31,375 bases of DNA from an uncultured Actinomycetes bacterium (GTDB lineage Bacteria > Actinomycetota > Actinomycetes > S36-B12), in the NCBI GenBank assembly GCA_937902285.1, contig CALGTB010000041.1:1-31375 (forward strand), written 5' to 3'. The notes beneath the pieces were generated by a model, which saw only the letters and a program-made list of their open reading frames with translations, did not search any database and was not told the origin of the DNA. This document shows, piece after piece, positions 15,386-21,862 of the stretch. Position 1 is the stretch's first letter; every line of letters begins with the position of its first letter. Made by a program: the position numbers and the translations under genes.

Positions 15386-16368
15386 GCACCATCGTGACCA
15401 CGCGACGCCGTCGGGGCTGGGTGGCATGGGCGCTCATCGCCGCCGGACTGGTCGTGCTCGTCCTCGCCGTGCTCCGCGCCTGCGCCCCCGCGCCGATCGT
15501 GCACGCCATCGCGGTCGGCGACATGGCCTGCTCGCCCACCGACCCGCAGTTCAACGACGGCCAGGGCCAGAACAGCGAGTGCGCGGCACAGCAGGTCTCC
15601 GACCAGGCCGTGGCACGCAGTCCCCAGCTGCTCATCGGCCTGGGCGACTACCAGTACGAGGTCGCCTCAGCGGGCGACTACGCCGCCGGGTACGCCCCCA
15701 CGTGGGGACGCCTCCGCGAGGTCACCCGCCCGGCCATCGGCAACCAGGAGCTCAAGGTCAACAAGGCCAGCACCTTCTACGAGTACTTCGGCGACCGGGC
15801 CGAGGAGCTGCCCGGCTACTTCTCGTACGACGAGGGCGACTGGCACATGATCGTTCTCAACACGAACTGCACCGTGGTCGACGGGGGCTGCGGTCCCGAC
15901 TCGCCCCAGCTGGCCTGGCTGAAGGCGGATCTCGCCGCCAACGCCGGGCGGTGCATCCTCGCGTACGGGCATCATCCCCGCTGGAGCAACGGGATCGCCG
16001 GACCGAACAACCTGATCGATCCGTTCTTCGCCGCCCTGGTCGAGGGACGCGCCTCGTTGTACCTGTCCGGCCATGAGTCGAACTACGAGAGGTTCGGGCC
16101 CCTGGATGCCGCGCATCAGCCGGATCCGAACGGCGTGCGGCAGTTCGTGGTCGGCACCGGTGGGCAGTCGCTCTACGAGCCGGCGGAGGGCGACGCCGAC
16201 TGGCGCGACTCGTTCGACCCGATCCCCTCGGAGTACTTCGACGCCGCCAACCACGGATTCCTCGACCTGACGCTGGGTGAGGGGACGTACTCGTGGCAGT
16301 TCGTCACAGCCGACGGAGCGACGACCGACGCCGGCTCTGCGGCCTGCATCGGGACGGACTCCCCGTGA
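15382..16368 (+). CDS. Membrane-anchored metallophosphoesterase with altered active-site histidines
   Basis: 328 aa; ATG at 15382 overlaps the preceding stop (ATGA). One N-terminal helix (~12-31) is followed by an extracytoplasmic calcineurin-like domain. LRAC at 31-34 has an Arg at the -2 position, so a lipobox is doubtful. Family motifs are AVGDMAC (D47), GLGDYQYE (D89), RPAIGNQE (N121, Q122), AYGHHPRWSNG (H197, H198) and SGHESNYERF (H231). Actinobacterial relatives, as I recall them, carry GNHE and GHDH at the last-but-two and last sites, so Gln122 and Ser233 replace two histidines used in catalysis and metal binding. Either activity is altered or the protein is a binding relic. Placement at the end of the glycan cluster suggests hydrolysis or recognition of a phosphorylated lipid or glycan. 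Confidence 0.78.
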   Translation: MSTIVTTRRRRGWVAWALIAAGLVVLVLAVLRACAPAPIVHAIAVGDMACSPTDPQFNDGQGQNSECAAQQVSDQAVARSPQLLIGLGDYQYEVASAGDYAAGYAPTWGRLREVTRPAIGNQELKVNKASTFYEYFGDRAEELPGYFSYDEGDWHMIVLNTNCTVVDGGCGPDSPQLAWLKADLAANAGRCILAYGHHPRWSNGIAGPNNLIDPFFAALVEGRASLYLSGHESNYERFGPLDAAHQPDPNGVRQFVVGTGGQSLYEPAEGDADWRDSFDPIPSEYFDAANHGFLDLTLGEGTYSWQFVTADGATTDAGSAACIGTDSP

Positions 16369-16883
16369 CCGCCGTCCTCGTGTCCAGCGAACGACTGACG
16401 TACGCCCCGCTCGAGCTGGCCGAGGCGCGGGCGGAGCTCGCCGGCCACGGCGCCCTGCTCGCGTGGGGCGACGGCTTCCCCGCGGAGGGCGACCTGAACG
16501 TCGCCCGGTGGTTCGCGCAGATGGCCGACGAGGGAACGCCACGTCGACCGCCGACCCTCGAGGCGCCATGGACACCGTGGATCGTCCTGCGCGAGGGCCT
16601 CGCGATCGGCGGGGTCGGCTTCCACGGACCGCCCGATCCCGACGGCGTGGTCGAGATCGGCTACGGAGTCGCCGGTCCCCACCGCGGGCACGGCTTTGCC
16701 ACCGAGGCTGTGGTCATGCACTGCGCCCTGGGCTTCGCACGGGGCGCCCAGAAGGTGATCGCCAAGACGCATCCGGCGAACACGGCCAGTCACCGAGTCC
16801 TCGAGAAGGCCGGCTTCACTGCCCACCTCGAGTCGGCGCAAGGCGGTGACGATGAACTCCTGTTCACCCGAAGCCTCGCCTGA
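16365..16883 (+). CDS. GNAT-family N-acetyltransferase (RimJ/RimL-like)
   Basis: 172 aa. I chose GTG at 16365 because it overlaps the preceding stop (GTGA, 16365-16368), the junction style of this cluster; the frame is also open from 16293. The acetyl-CoA pyrophosphate-binding motif A is RGHGFATEA (107-115), preceded by VVEIGYGVAG, and followed by HPANTASHRVLEKAGF (136-151), the typical motif B region of RimJ/RimL-like GNATs. It would transfer an acetyl group from acetyl-CoA to an amine. The target could be a protein N-terminus, an amino acid or an amino sugar. Translational coupling to the metallophosphoesterase may reflect co-expression rather than a shared pathway. Confidence 0.8.
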   Translation: MTAVLVSSERLTYAPLELAEARAELAGHGALLAWGDGFPAEGDLNVARWFAQMADEGTPRRPPTLEAPWTPWIVLREGLAIGGVGFHGPPDPDGVVEIGYGVAGPHRGHGFATEAVVMHCALGFARGAQKVIAKTHPANTASHRVLEKAGFTAHLESAQGGDDELLFTRSLA

Positions 16884-16890
16884 CTGCGTC

Positions 16891-16923
16891 GCCGGGCCAA
16901 TGGCCATCGGCGCTCAGTAGAGT
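16891..16923 (+). promoter_or_regulatory. Leaderless promoter of the signalling operon with overlapping palindrome
   Basis: The -10 box TAGAGT (16918-16923) lies exactly 7 nt before the ATG at 16931, and no Shine-Dalgarno sequence is present, so transcription likely starts on the start codon. The -35 zone (about 16895-16900) is covered by an imperfect palindrome (GCC-g-GGCC-aat-GGCC-atc-GGC, 16891-16911). That could be an operator, for example for the operon's own OmpR-type regulator, or a weak terminator for the GNAT gene. Confidence 0.5.
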
Positions 16924-16930
16924 CCACGCC

Positions 16931-17257
16931 ATGCCCAGTCGTCCGCACCCCGACGAGAACCCCGCGATGCAGGCCTTCATCACCGGCAAGCAGGCTGACC
17001 TGCTGGCGCGGGCCATCGCCGTGGTCCGCGACTGCGCCGATGCCGACCTCGCACCCACGATGCACCGGCTGGCGGGCACCCTGGGCACGTATCAGCTGCT
17101 GCTCGCCCACGATGCGTGCCGCGACCTCGAGTCGGTGGCGCTGAAGGCGGGGTCCACCACGGCGGACATCGCCACCGCCCGCGCGGATACGCTTGCCCGA
17201 CTGGAGCAGATCGCCGAGGATCTGCCCTCGCCCGACGGAAGCGAGCTGACCGCATGA
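16931..17257 (+). CDS. Histidine phosphotransfer (HPt) domain protein
   Basis: 108 aa, a single helical domain of typical HPt size. The phosphorylatable histidine is H45 in MHRLAGTLGTYQL, which fits the HPt consensus H-x-L-x-G-x-x-G. Helices on either side (QAFITGKQADLLARAIAVVRDC and LLAHDACRDLESVALKAG) complete a four-helix bundle. HPt proteins carry phosphate between receiver domains; this one would pass it from the stand-alone receiver encoded at 18919-19287 to the OmpR-type regulator next door. It overlaps that regulator gene by 4 bp (17254-17257). Start ATG 16931 appears leaderless. Confidence 0.75.
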   Translation: MPSRPHPDENPAMQAFITGKQADLLARAIAVVRDCADADLAPTMHRLAGTLGTYQLLLAHDACRDLESVALKAGSTTADIATARADTLARLEQIAEDLPSPDGSELTA

Positions 17258-17943
17258 GCGAGACGGTCCTGGTCATCGACGACGACAGCGACCTGCGCGC
17301 GCTCGTGACCCTCGCCCTGACCGAGTCTGGCTACCGCGTGGTCGAGGCCGCCGACGGCCCCACCGGCATCAGCCAGTACCACGGCCACCAGCCCGACCTC
17401 GTCGTGCTCGACATCGGCCTCGGGTCGATGGACGGCCTCGAGGTCTGCCGGCAGCTGCGGTCCGTCGGCACCACCCCGATCGTGTTCCTGACCTCGCGCG
17501 CCGAGGAGGTCGACCAGCTCGTGGGATTCGCCGCCGGCGCTGACGACTACGTCACGAAGCCGTTCTCGCCGAGGCTGCTCGTCGCACGGGTGGGCTCCGT
17601 GCTGCGGCGTGGCTCGGGCGCCGAGGAGGAGCGCACCCGCTTCGAGGTGGGACCCCTGACCATCGACGCGGAGTCCCGGGTCGCCACGGCCGATGGCGTC
17701 GAGCTCGATCTCACCCGCACCGAGTTCGACCTGCTCACCATCCTCATGGAGAACCCACGACGCGTCGTCACGCGCGACATGCTGCTTGAGCGCGTATGGG
17801 GGTCGTGGTACGGCGACGACCATGTCGTCGAGGTGCACATGTCGCGCCTGCGCAGCAAGGTCAAGGCTGCCAGCGGCCTGCGCATCGGCGTCGCGGTGCG
17901 CGGCGTGGGCTACAAGCTGGGCATCGATCCGGCCTCGCCGTGA
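17254..17943 (+). CDS. OmpR/PhoB-family response regulator
   Basis: 229 aa; ATG at 17254 overlaps the HPt stop by 4 bp. The receiver domain (1-~118) has the acidic pocket D10/D11, phosphoacceptor D53 in LVVLDIGLGSMDG, T80 and K102 (YVTKPF). The C-terminal winged helix (~130-225) is of the OmpR type: LTRTEFDLLTILMENPRRVVTR, LLERVWGSWYGDDHVVEVHMSRLRSKV and RGVGYKLG. All expected residues are present, so this should be a phosphorylation-controlled DNA-binding regulator and the output of the neighbouring kinase system. Targets are unknown. The glycan cluster directly upstream and autoregulation of 16891-16923 are candidates from position only. Confidence 0.9.
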   Translation: MSETVLVIDDDSDLRALVTLALTESGYRVVEAADGPTGISQYHGHQPDLVVLDIGLGSMDGLEVCRQLRSVGTTPIVFLTSRAEEVDQLVGFAAGADDYVTKPFSPRLLVARVGSVLRRGSGAEEERTRFEVGPLTIDAESRVATADGVELDLTRTEFDLLTILMENPRRVVTRDMLLERVWGSWYGDDHVVEVHMSRLRSKVKAASGLRIGVAVRGVGYKLGIDPASP

Positions 17944-17950
17944 CCGGATC

Positions 17951-17972
17951 GAGAGGCTTGCGGAAGCCTCTC
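17951..17972. terminator. 9-bp hairpin between regulator and GAF protein genes
   Basis: GAGAGGCTT (17951-17959) pairs perfectly with AAGCCTCTC (17964-17972) around a GCGG loop, 7 nt after the regulator's stop. No U-tract follows. It could attenuate read-through from the first two genes. Because it sits where the -35 region of the next promoter would lie, it may instead be an operator. Confidence 0.5.
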
Positions 17973-17976
17973 CCCC

Positions 17977-17982
17977 TAGCCT
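17977..17982 (+). promoter_or_regulatory. Candidate internal -10 box TAGCCT (leaderless)
   Basis: TAGCCT is followed by 7 nt and then the ATG at 17990, the same spacing as at the HPt gene. This favours ATG 17990 over ATG 17984 as the start of the GAF protein if the transcript is leaderless. It would give the last three signalling genes their own promoter. Confidence 0.45.
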
Positions 17983-17983
17983 G

Positions 17984-18922
17984 ATGACCATGCTGGGGAC
18001 ATCGCCGTCCGTGATGGCCCTGCTCGACGGGCTGCGCTCGGCCACGGGCTGCCAGGTGGCCGCACTGACCGTCCTCGACGAGGTCGATGCCGTCGCGGTG
18101 CACGACGTGATCCTCGCCTCGTGCGACGACTCCGAGGCACCCCTCGTCGACACACTGGCCGGACGCGCCTGGACCCCGCCCGACGACGCCGTCTCGAGCC
18201 ACCGCGAGATCTGCTTCCCTGTTCTCGGTGCGGACGGCACCACCATCGTCGGCAGCGTGATGCTGCTCGACCCCGCCGGTCCGCCTCCCACCGCCGAGAC
18301 GATGGAGTCCGTGCGCCTGCTCGCCACGGCGGCATCGACAGCAGTGCTGCGCGAGTCGGCGCTCCGCGAGCGACGCCGAGCCGACAGCGAGGCCGACCCC
18401 GCCCTCATCGAGACCCTCCTCGCCGTACGGCGAGCGGAGGACCAGGTCGGCAACTCACTCGCCGTCGTGCTCGGCTGGCTGAGGGTCATGTCCGACTCGG
18501 CCGACTCCCCCAGTGGCGGGGTCCACATCGCCATCCGGCGCCTCGAGGAGGCCCAGGCGGTGGTGGCGGAGTTGCTGCGCACCACGGCGCGCACCGCCAT
18601 CGACGAGCACGCGCGGCGACCCGTGTCGATGACCGCGGTCCTGCGCGAAGCCGGCCTGGACCCCCTCGCGCCGCAGTCGGGTGCCGACGTCCACGTGCTC
18701 GCCAATCGCGCCCACCTGGTCACCTTCCTCACGACGACGTCCCCGATGCTCGCCTCCGAGGCCGTCGTCACCGCCGACTCCTGGCTCGTGCCGCTGTCTC
18801 GCCCGGATCAGCTGGGCAGTGCCGGGCTCCTCGCGCTGCACGCGTCTGGGGGCACGCTGACCTCGCACCTCGGCGGTCAGGCCGCCGCCTGGAGCCGCAC
18901 CACGGGCCCGGTGACCGCATGA
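17984..18922 (+). CDS. GAF-like protein with degenerate histidine kinase core (probable pseudokinase)
   Basis: 312 aa from ATG 17984 (or 310 from ATG 17990). Residues ~1-125 look like a GAF sensor domain (FPVLGADGTTIVGSVMLLDP). Residues ~142-205 align by eye with a DHp helix pair: VRRAEDQVGNSLAVVLGWLRVM matches the usual HELRNPLxVILGYL pattern, but the histidine position is D153. The end (~213-312) has the outline of a kinase ATP-binding domain (LGSAGLLALHASGGTLTSHLGGQAAAW, compare GxGLGLxL...GG) but no N box and no DxGxG motif. It therefore probably cannot bind ATP normally or autophosphorylate, and may regulate or dimerise with the PAS kinase encoded two genes on. It overlaps the receiver gene by 4 bp. 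Confidence 0.65.
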   Translation: MTMLGTSPSVMALLDGLRSATGCQVAALTVLDEVDAVAVHDVILASCDDSEAPLVDTLAGRAWTPPDDAVSSHREICFPVLGADGTTIVGSVMLLDPAGPPPTAETMESVRLLATAASTAVLRESALRERRRADSEADPALIETLLAVRRAEDQVGNSLAVVLGWLRVMSDSADSPSGGVHIAIRRLEEAQAVVAELLRTTARTAIDEHARRPVSMTAVLREAGLDPLAPQSGADVHVLANRAHLVTFLTTTSPMLASEAVVTADSWLVPLSRPDQLGSAGLLALHASGGTLTSHLGGQAAAWSRTTGPVTA

Positions 18923-19287
18923 GCGCGACAGTGCTCGTGGTGGACGACGATGACGACGTCCGCTCACTCGTGGCACTGCACCTGACCCTCACAGGGTTCG
19001 GCGTGGCCGAGAGCGACACCGTCGACGGTGCCCTCACCGCGCTGGCCGCAGGGCCGACGCCCGACCTCGTGCTGACCGACCTCAACTTCGGGGCCGACTC
19101 AGGGCAGCGGCTCGTCGAGCACTGCCTTGCGATCGGTCAGCCAGTCATCCTCATGACCGCATCGGTGACCGCACGTGAGCTTCCCTCGCCGCTGCGCGAC
19201 GGGGTGGCCATCCTGCACAAGCCGTTCTCGCTGGCCGAGCTCAGCGCGGCCGTCAGCGCCGCGTTGGCGTCAGGCGACGCGCCATGA
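18919..19287 (+). CDS. Stand-alone receiver (REC) protein
   Basis: 122 aa, a single receiver domain with no output domain. Acidic residues D10/D11, phosphoacceptor D54 in DLVLTDLNFG, T80 (ILMTAS) and K101 (ILHKPF) are all present, so it should accept phosphate. Such proteins serve as relay intermediates or phosphate sinks. With the HPt protein and the kinase in the same cluster, a kinase to REC to HPt to OmpR-regulator relay is the simplest reading. It overlaps the preceding stop (18919-18922) and the following start (19284-19287) by 4 bp each. Confidence 0.85.
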   Translation: MSATVLVVDDDDDVRSLVALHLTLTGFGVAESDTVDGALTALAAGPTPDLVLTDLNFGADSGQRLVEHCLAIGQPVILMTASVTARELPSPLRDGVAILHKPFSLAELSAAVSAALASGDAP

Positions 19288-21095
19288 TGACCGACCAGGC
19301 CATCCTCGATGCGATGTCGACCGCCTTCGTGTGCCTGGACGCCGACGGCGTCATCGTCCGCTCCAATCGGGCCTTCGCCACCATGGTGGGGTCGGCCCTC
19401 GACAACCTCGTCGGCGCATCGATGGCGATGGCCGCCGACTACGAGTCGAATCGGGCCTACTTCGACGCGCTCGCCCTGACGCGGGCCGATGGGGTGACCC
19501 GACGGGTGCGCAATGCCAGTGCCGACTTCCACGCGGTCTTCGACAACGTCATCACCCGCGCCGGCGACCTGCTCATCGTCGAGGTCACAGACGTCAGCCG
19601 CGAGGTGCGCGAGCGTGATCGCCGGACCGAGCTCGAGGCGGCGCGTGAGGTCGTGTGGCGGCGCACGGAGGAGCACATCCTCGCCTTCGACCTGGCCGGC
19701 GGCAGCCTGCTGGTCAGCGACTCCGTGCGCGACCGCTGGCCGATCGCGCAGCTCGAGGCCGCCATGCGCGACGGAACGATGCTCGACGCCCTCTCGAATC
19801 CTCATCAGTGGAGTGATCCCTGGATCGACGAGACGTCACTGTTCGACGGTCGCGTCGAGCGGGCGATCGCCGAGGTCTACACCACGGGCATCGAGCAGCG
19901 GCACCGCACGCGGGTGCCCCTCGCTCCCGGCGTGGCCCGCTTCTTCGACACCCAGCTCGTGCCGTGGGAGGTCGAGGGCGCCGTGCGCGGCGTCATCATC
20001 GTGGCCCACGACCTCACCCAGCAGCTTCGGGCGCAGCGGCGCAGCATCTTCGCGGCCGAGGCGATCAACCAGGTCCTCGAGCACCTGCCGGTCGAGGTGT
20101 GGGACTTCGACCTGAGCCGGGGCCTCGTGACCCCGCTGTTCGGACAGGGGCCGCCGGGCGGCGACCATGCGGACGAGACCGTCGATCCGCAGCCGATGAG
20201 CGTGATCCTGTCGCGACTGGCCCCCGACGCCGGAGCCAAGATGTGGGGCGCCCTCGATCGACTGGCCACCGAGGACAGCGTGTCGGTGCAGGTGCAGTCG
20301 GCCGACGGAGGCCGGCGGCTGCAGGCGAGCTTCCGCTTCGTGCCGGGCGCCGAGTTCGACCGACGCCGGCGGGCGGTGGTCGTCATCACCGACGTCACGA
20401 GCGAGGTGGTGAAGGCCGAGGCCGAGAGCCGGCTCGGGCACGCCAACCACGTCATGCGCTTCGCCCAGGGCGTGGCCCACGACTTCGGCAACGTGGCCCA
20501 GGTGGTCGGCGGCTACTCGGAGATCCTCCTCCAGCATCCGGGGCCCGAGATCGTCGAGATGGCCGCCCGCAGCCTGGCGTCGGCCGCCCAGCGCGGCGTC
20601 GCCGTGTCGCGTCGCATCGCGAAGATCGCCGAGGTCCAGCAGGCGGTCAACGCCCCGATCGACCTCTCGGCGGTGGTCGGGTCCTCGCTGCCGCGGCTGA
20701 GGCAGCTCGTCGGGGGCCGGGTCACCGTGACCGCGGACTGCCCGCCGGGCCTCGTGGGCATCGCCGAGGAGGAGCAGGTCGTCAGCGCCCTGGAGAACCT
20801 GTGCGAGAACGCGGCCGAGGCCATGGGCCGCGCGGGCACCATCCACATCGCGGTGGCGCCGGTCGCCTCGTCCGGGGGGAGGTTCGTCGAGATCGCCGTC
20901 GCCGACGACGGCCCCGGCATCCCCGACCACCTTCTCGGCAGTGTCTTCGACCCCTTCGTCACCGGCCGCCCCGACAGCGGCACAGGCCTGGGTCTCTACC
21001 TGATCCAGGAGTACCTGTACTCGGCAGGAGGCACGGTCGAGGTGGAGTCGTCACCGCAGGGAGCCACCTTCCGGCTGCGGTTCCCGGCCCCGTAG
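19284..21095 (+). CDS. Soluble PAS-domain histidine kinase
   Basis: 603 aa, ATG at 19284 (a second ATG follows immediately). The N-terminal PAS domain (~5-107) starts ILDAMSTAFVCLDADGVIVRSN and ends VEVTDVS. A second PAS-like segment spans ~125-245, ending VIIVAHDLT, and a third ~260-375, ending VVVITDVTSE. The kinase core is complete: H-box FAQGVAHDFGNVAQVVGGY with H399, N box ENLCENAAEA (504-513), DDGPGIP (541-547) and GTGLGLYL (566-573). The HDFxN form is typical of PAS kinases that feed phosphorelays. There are no membrane helices, so it senses a cytoplasmic signal. It is convergent with the next gene, only 13 bp away. Confidence 0.9.
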   Translation: MMTDQAILDAMSTAFVCLDADGVIVRSNRAFATMVGSALDNLVGASMAMAADYESNRAYFDALALTRADGVTRRVRNASADFHAVFDNVITRAGDLLIVEVTDVSREVRERDRRTELEAAREVVWRRTEEHILAFDLAGGSLLVSDSVRDRWPIAQLEAAMRDGTMLDALSNPHQWSDPWIDETSLFDGRVERAIAEVYTTGIEQRHRTRVPLAPGVARFFDTQLVPWEVEGAVRGVIIVAHDLTQQLRAQRRSIFAAEAINQVLEHLPVEVWDFDLSRGLVTPLFGQGPPGGDHADETVDPQPMSVILSRLAPDAGAKMWGALDRLATEDSVSVQVQSADGGRRLQASFRFVPGAEFDRRRRAVVVITDVTSEVVKAEAESRLGHANHVMRFAQGVAHDFGNVAQVVGGYSEILLQHPGPEIVEMAARSLASAAQRGVAVSRRIAKIAEVQQAVNAPIDLSAVVGSSLPRLRQLVGGRVTVTADCPPGLVGIAEEEQVVSALENLCENAAEAMGRAGTIHIAVAPVASSGGRFVEIAVADDGPGIPDHLLGSVFDPFVTGRPDSGTGLGLYLIQEYLYSAGGTVEVESSPQGATFRLRFPAP

Positions 21096-21108
21096 GCCAC
21101 CCGCCGTC

Positions 21109-21786
21109 TCACGGGCGACGCAGCAGAGCCGAGATGACGAGGAAGGCGCCGGCCGCCACGCAGATCGACCCGACGATCGGGAACTGGTGGGTCATGACGT
21201 ACCGGTAGGCGCGCCCGAGGGCCGGCTCGATCCGGTGGCCGAGGAGGGCCCGCGTGGTCGGCGGCACCCACGTGGGCATGAGGGCCAGCACCATCAGGAC
21301 GGCCACGGCCAGCACCTTCGCCGCCGGGATCCCGTCGGACACGGTGACTCCGTGGAGGGCGGGGATGATGACGATGAACGTCGAGAAGTCGGTGATGCTG
21401 AAGTAGAAGGAGATGCCGAAGAACAGCCAGACCGACGCGTTGCGCGTACGCCTCTCGATCGTGCCCTGCACCTTGGCCGCGAGCTCAGGATGCGGCAGGA
21501 AGAAGTACACGGCCGACACCAGGAGCAGCGTCCCGCATCCGATGCGCAGCCACAGGTCGATGGGACCCAGGGTCCCGGTGTTGCGATCGGGCAGCTGCGC
21601 CAGGCCCGCCAGCACCACCGTCACCACGATCGCGAACGCGACGGCATTGGCCGCCGCGACGGCCAGCGCGCGCCGGATCCACTCGTCGCCGCACACGACG
21701 AGCAGCTGCAGGGCGATCAGCGTGGGCGTGACGGCCGCGGCGAGACCGAGGGGGATGACGTCGGCGAGCAGGTGGAGGGTCTCCAT
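21109..21786 (-). CDS. GAP-family (Sap/SfLAP-like) six-helix membrane protein
   Basis: 225 aa with six hydrophobic segments. The first helix reads LLADVIPLGLAAAVTPTLIALQLLVV, the pattern of GAP/SfLAP and LysE-superfamily exporters (small residues with a conserved Pro). A basic cytoplasmic stretch (~100-116) lies between helices 3 and 4. Mycobacterial Gap/Sap proteins help move glycopeptidolipid or sulfolipid to the surface, so transport of a lipid or small metabolite is possible but not shown here. I chose ATG 21786 because residues upstream in frame are not hydrophobic. A 9-codon open frame (21791-21820) ends 4 nt before this ATG. Confidence 0.65.
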   Translation of the reverse strand: METLHLLADVIPLGLAAAVTPTLIALQLLVVCGDEWIRRALAVAAANAVAFAIVVTVVLAGLAQLPDRNTGTLGPIDLWLRIGCGTLLLVSAVYFFLPHPELAAKVQGTIERRTRNASVWLFFGISFYFSITDFSTFIVIIPALHGVTVSDGIPAAKVLAVAVLMVLALMPTWVPPTTRALLGHRIEPALGRAYRYVMTHQFPIVGSICVAAGAFLVISALLRRP

Positions 21787-21790
21787 CGAG

Positions 21791-21820
21791 TCAGCCCGCG
21801 CCGGCGCCGGAGGGTGACAT
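21791..21820 (-). CDS. Possible 9-codon leader peptide (MSPSGAGAG)
   Basis: The minus strand has a TACAGT -10 box (21828-21833), then 7 nt, then ATG at 21820. This opens a 9-codon frame whose TGA ends 4 nt before the ATG of the GAP-family gene. The arrangement matches leaderless starts elsewhere in the window and suggests that the main gene is translated by re-initiation. No attenuator codon bias is evident, and chance occurrence cannot be excluded. Confidence 0.3.
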   Translation of the reverse strand: MSPSGAGAG

Positions 21821-21827
21821 GCGCCGG

Positions 21828-21833
21828 ACTGTA
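21828..21833 (-). promoter_or_regulatory. Candidate -10 box TACAGT upstream of the GAP-family gene
   Basis: On the minus strand TACAGT lies 7 nt before an ATG (21820), so the transcript would start on that codon. This makes it the likely promoter for the leader frame and the GAP-family gene. I see no convincing -35 element. Confidence 0.4.
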
Positions 21834-21862
21834 CCCACCAGGCGCGCGGGAGGATGGTCGAC

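Noticed and set aside
13472..15427. A very long open frame on the minus strand opposite the giant membrane protein gene
   Set aside because: Its translation is low-complexity, rich in Gly/Arg/Asp/Val, and lacks domains or membrane logic, whereas the plus-strand frame encodes clear helices and repeated modules. It is a GC-bias shadow. The long antisense frames at 8120-9772 and 17092-18771, and the plus-strand ones at 23888-25396, 28192-29790 and 29511-31145, are rejected for the same reason.
21096..21120. Bidirectional terminator between the PAS kinase and GAP-family genes
   Set aside because: Only 4-bp stems (CCCG/CGGG) can be formed in the 13-bp gap and just beyond. That is too weak to call.
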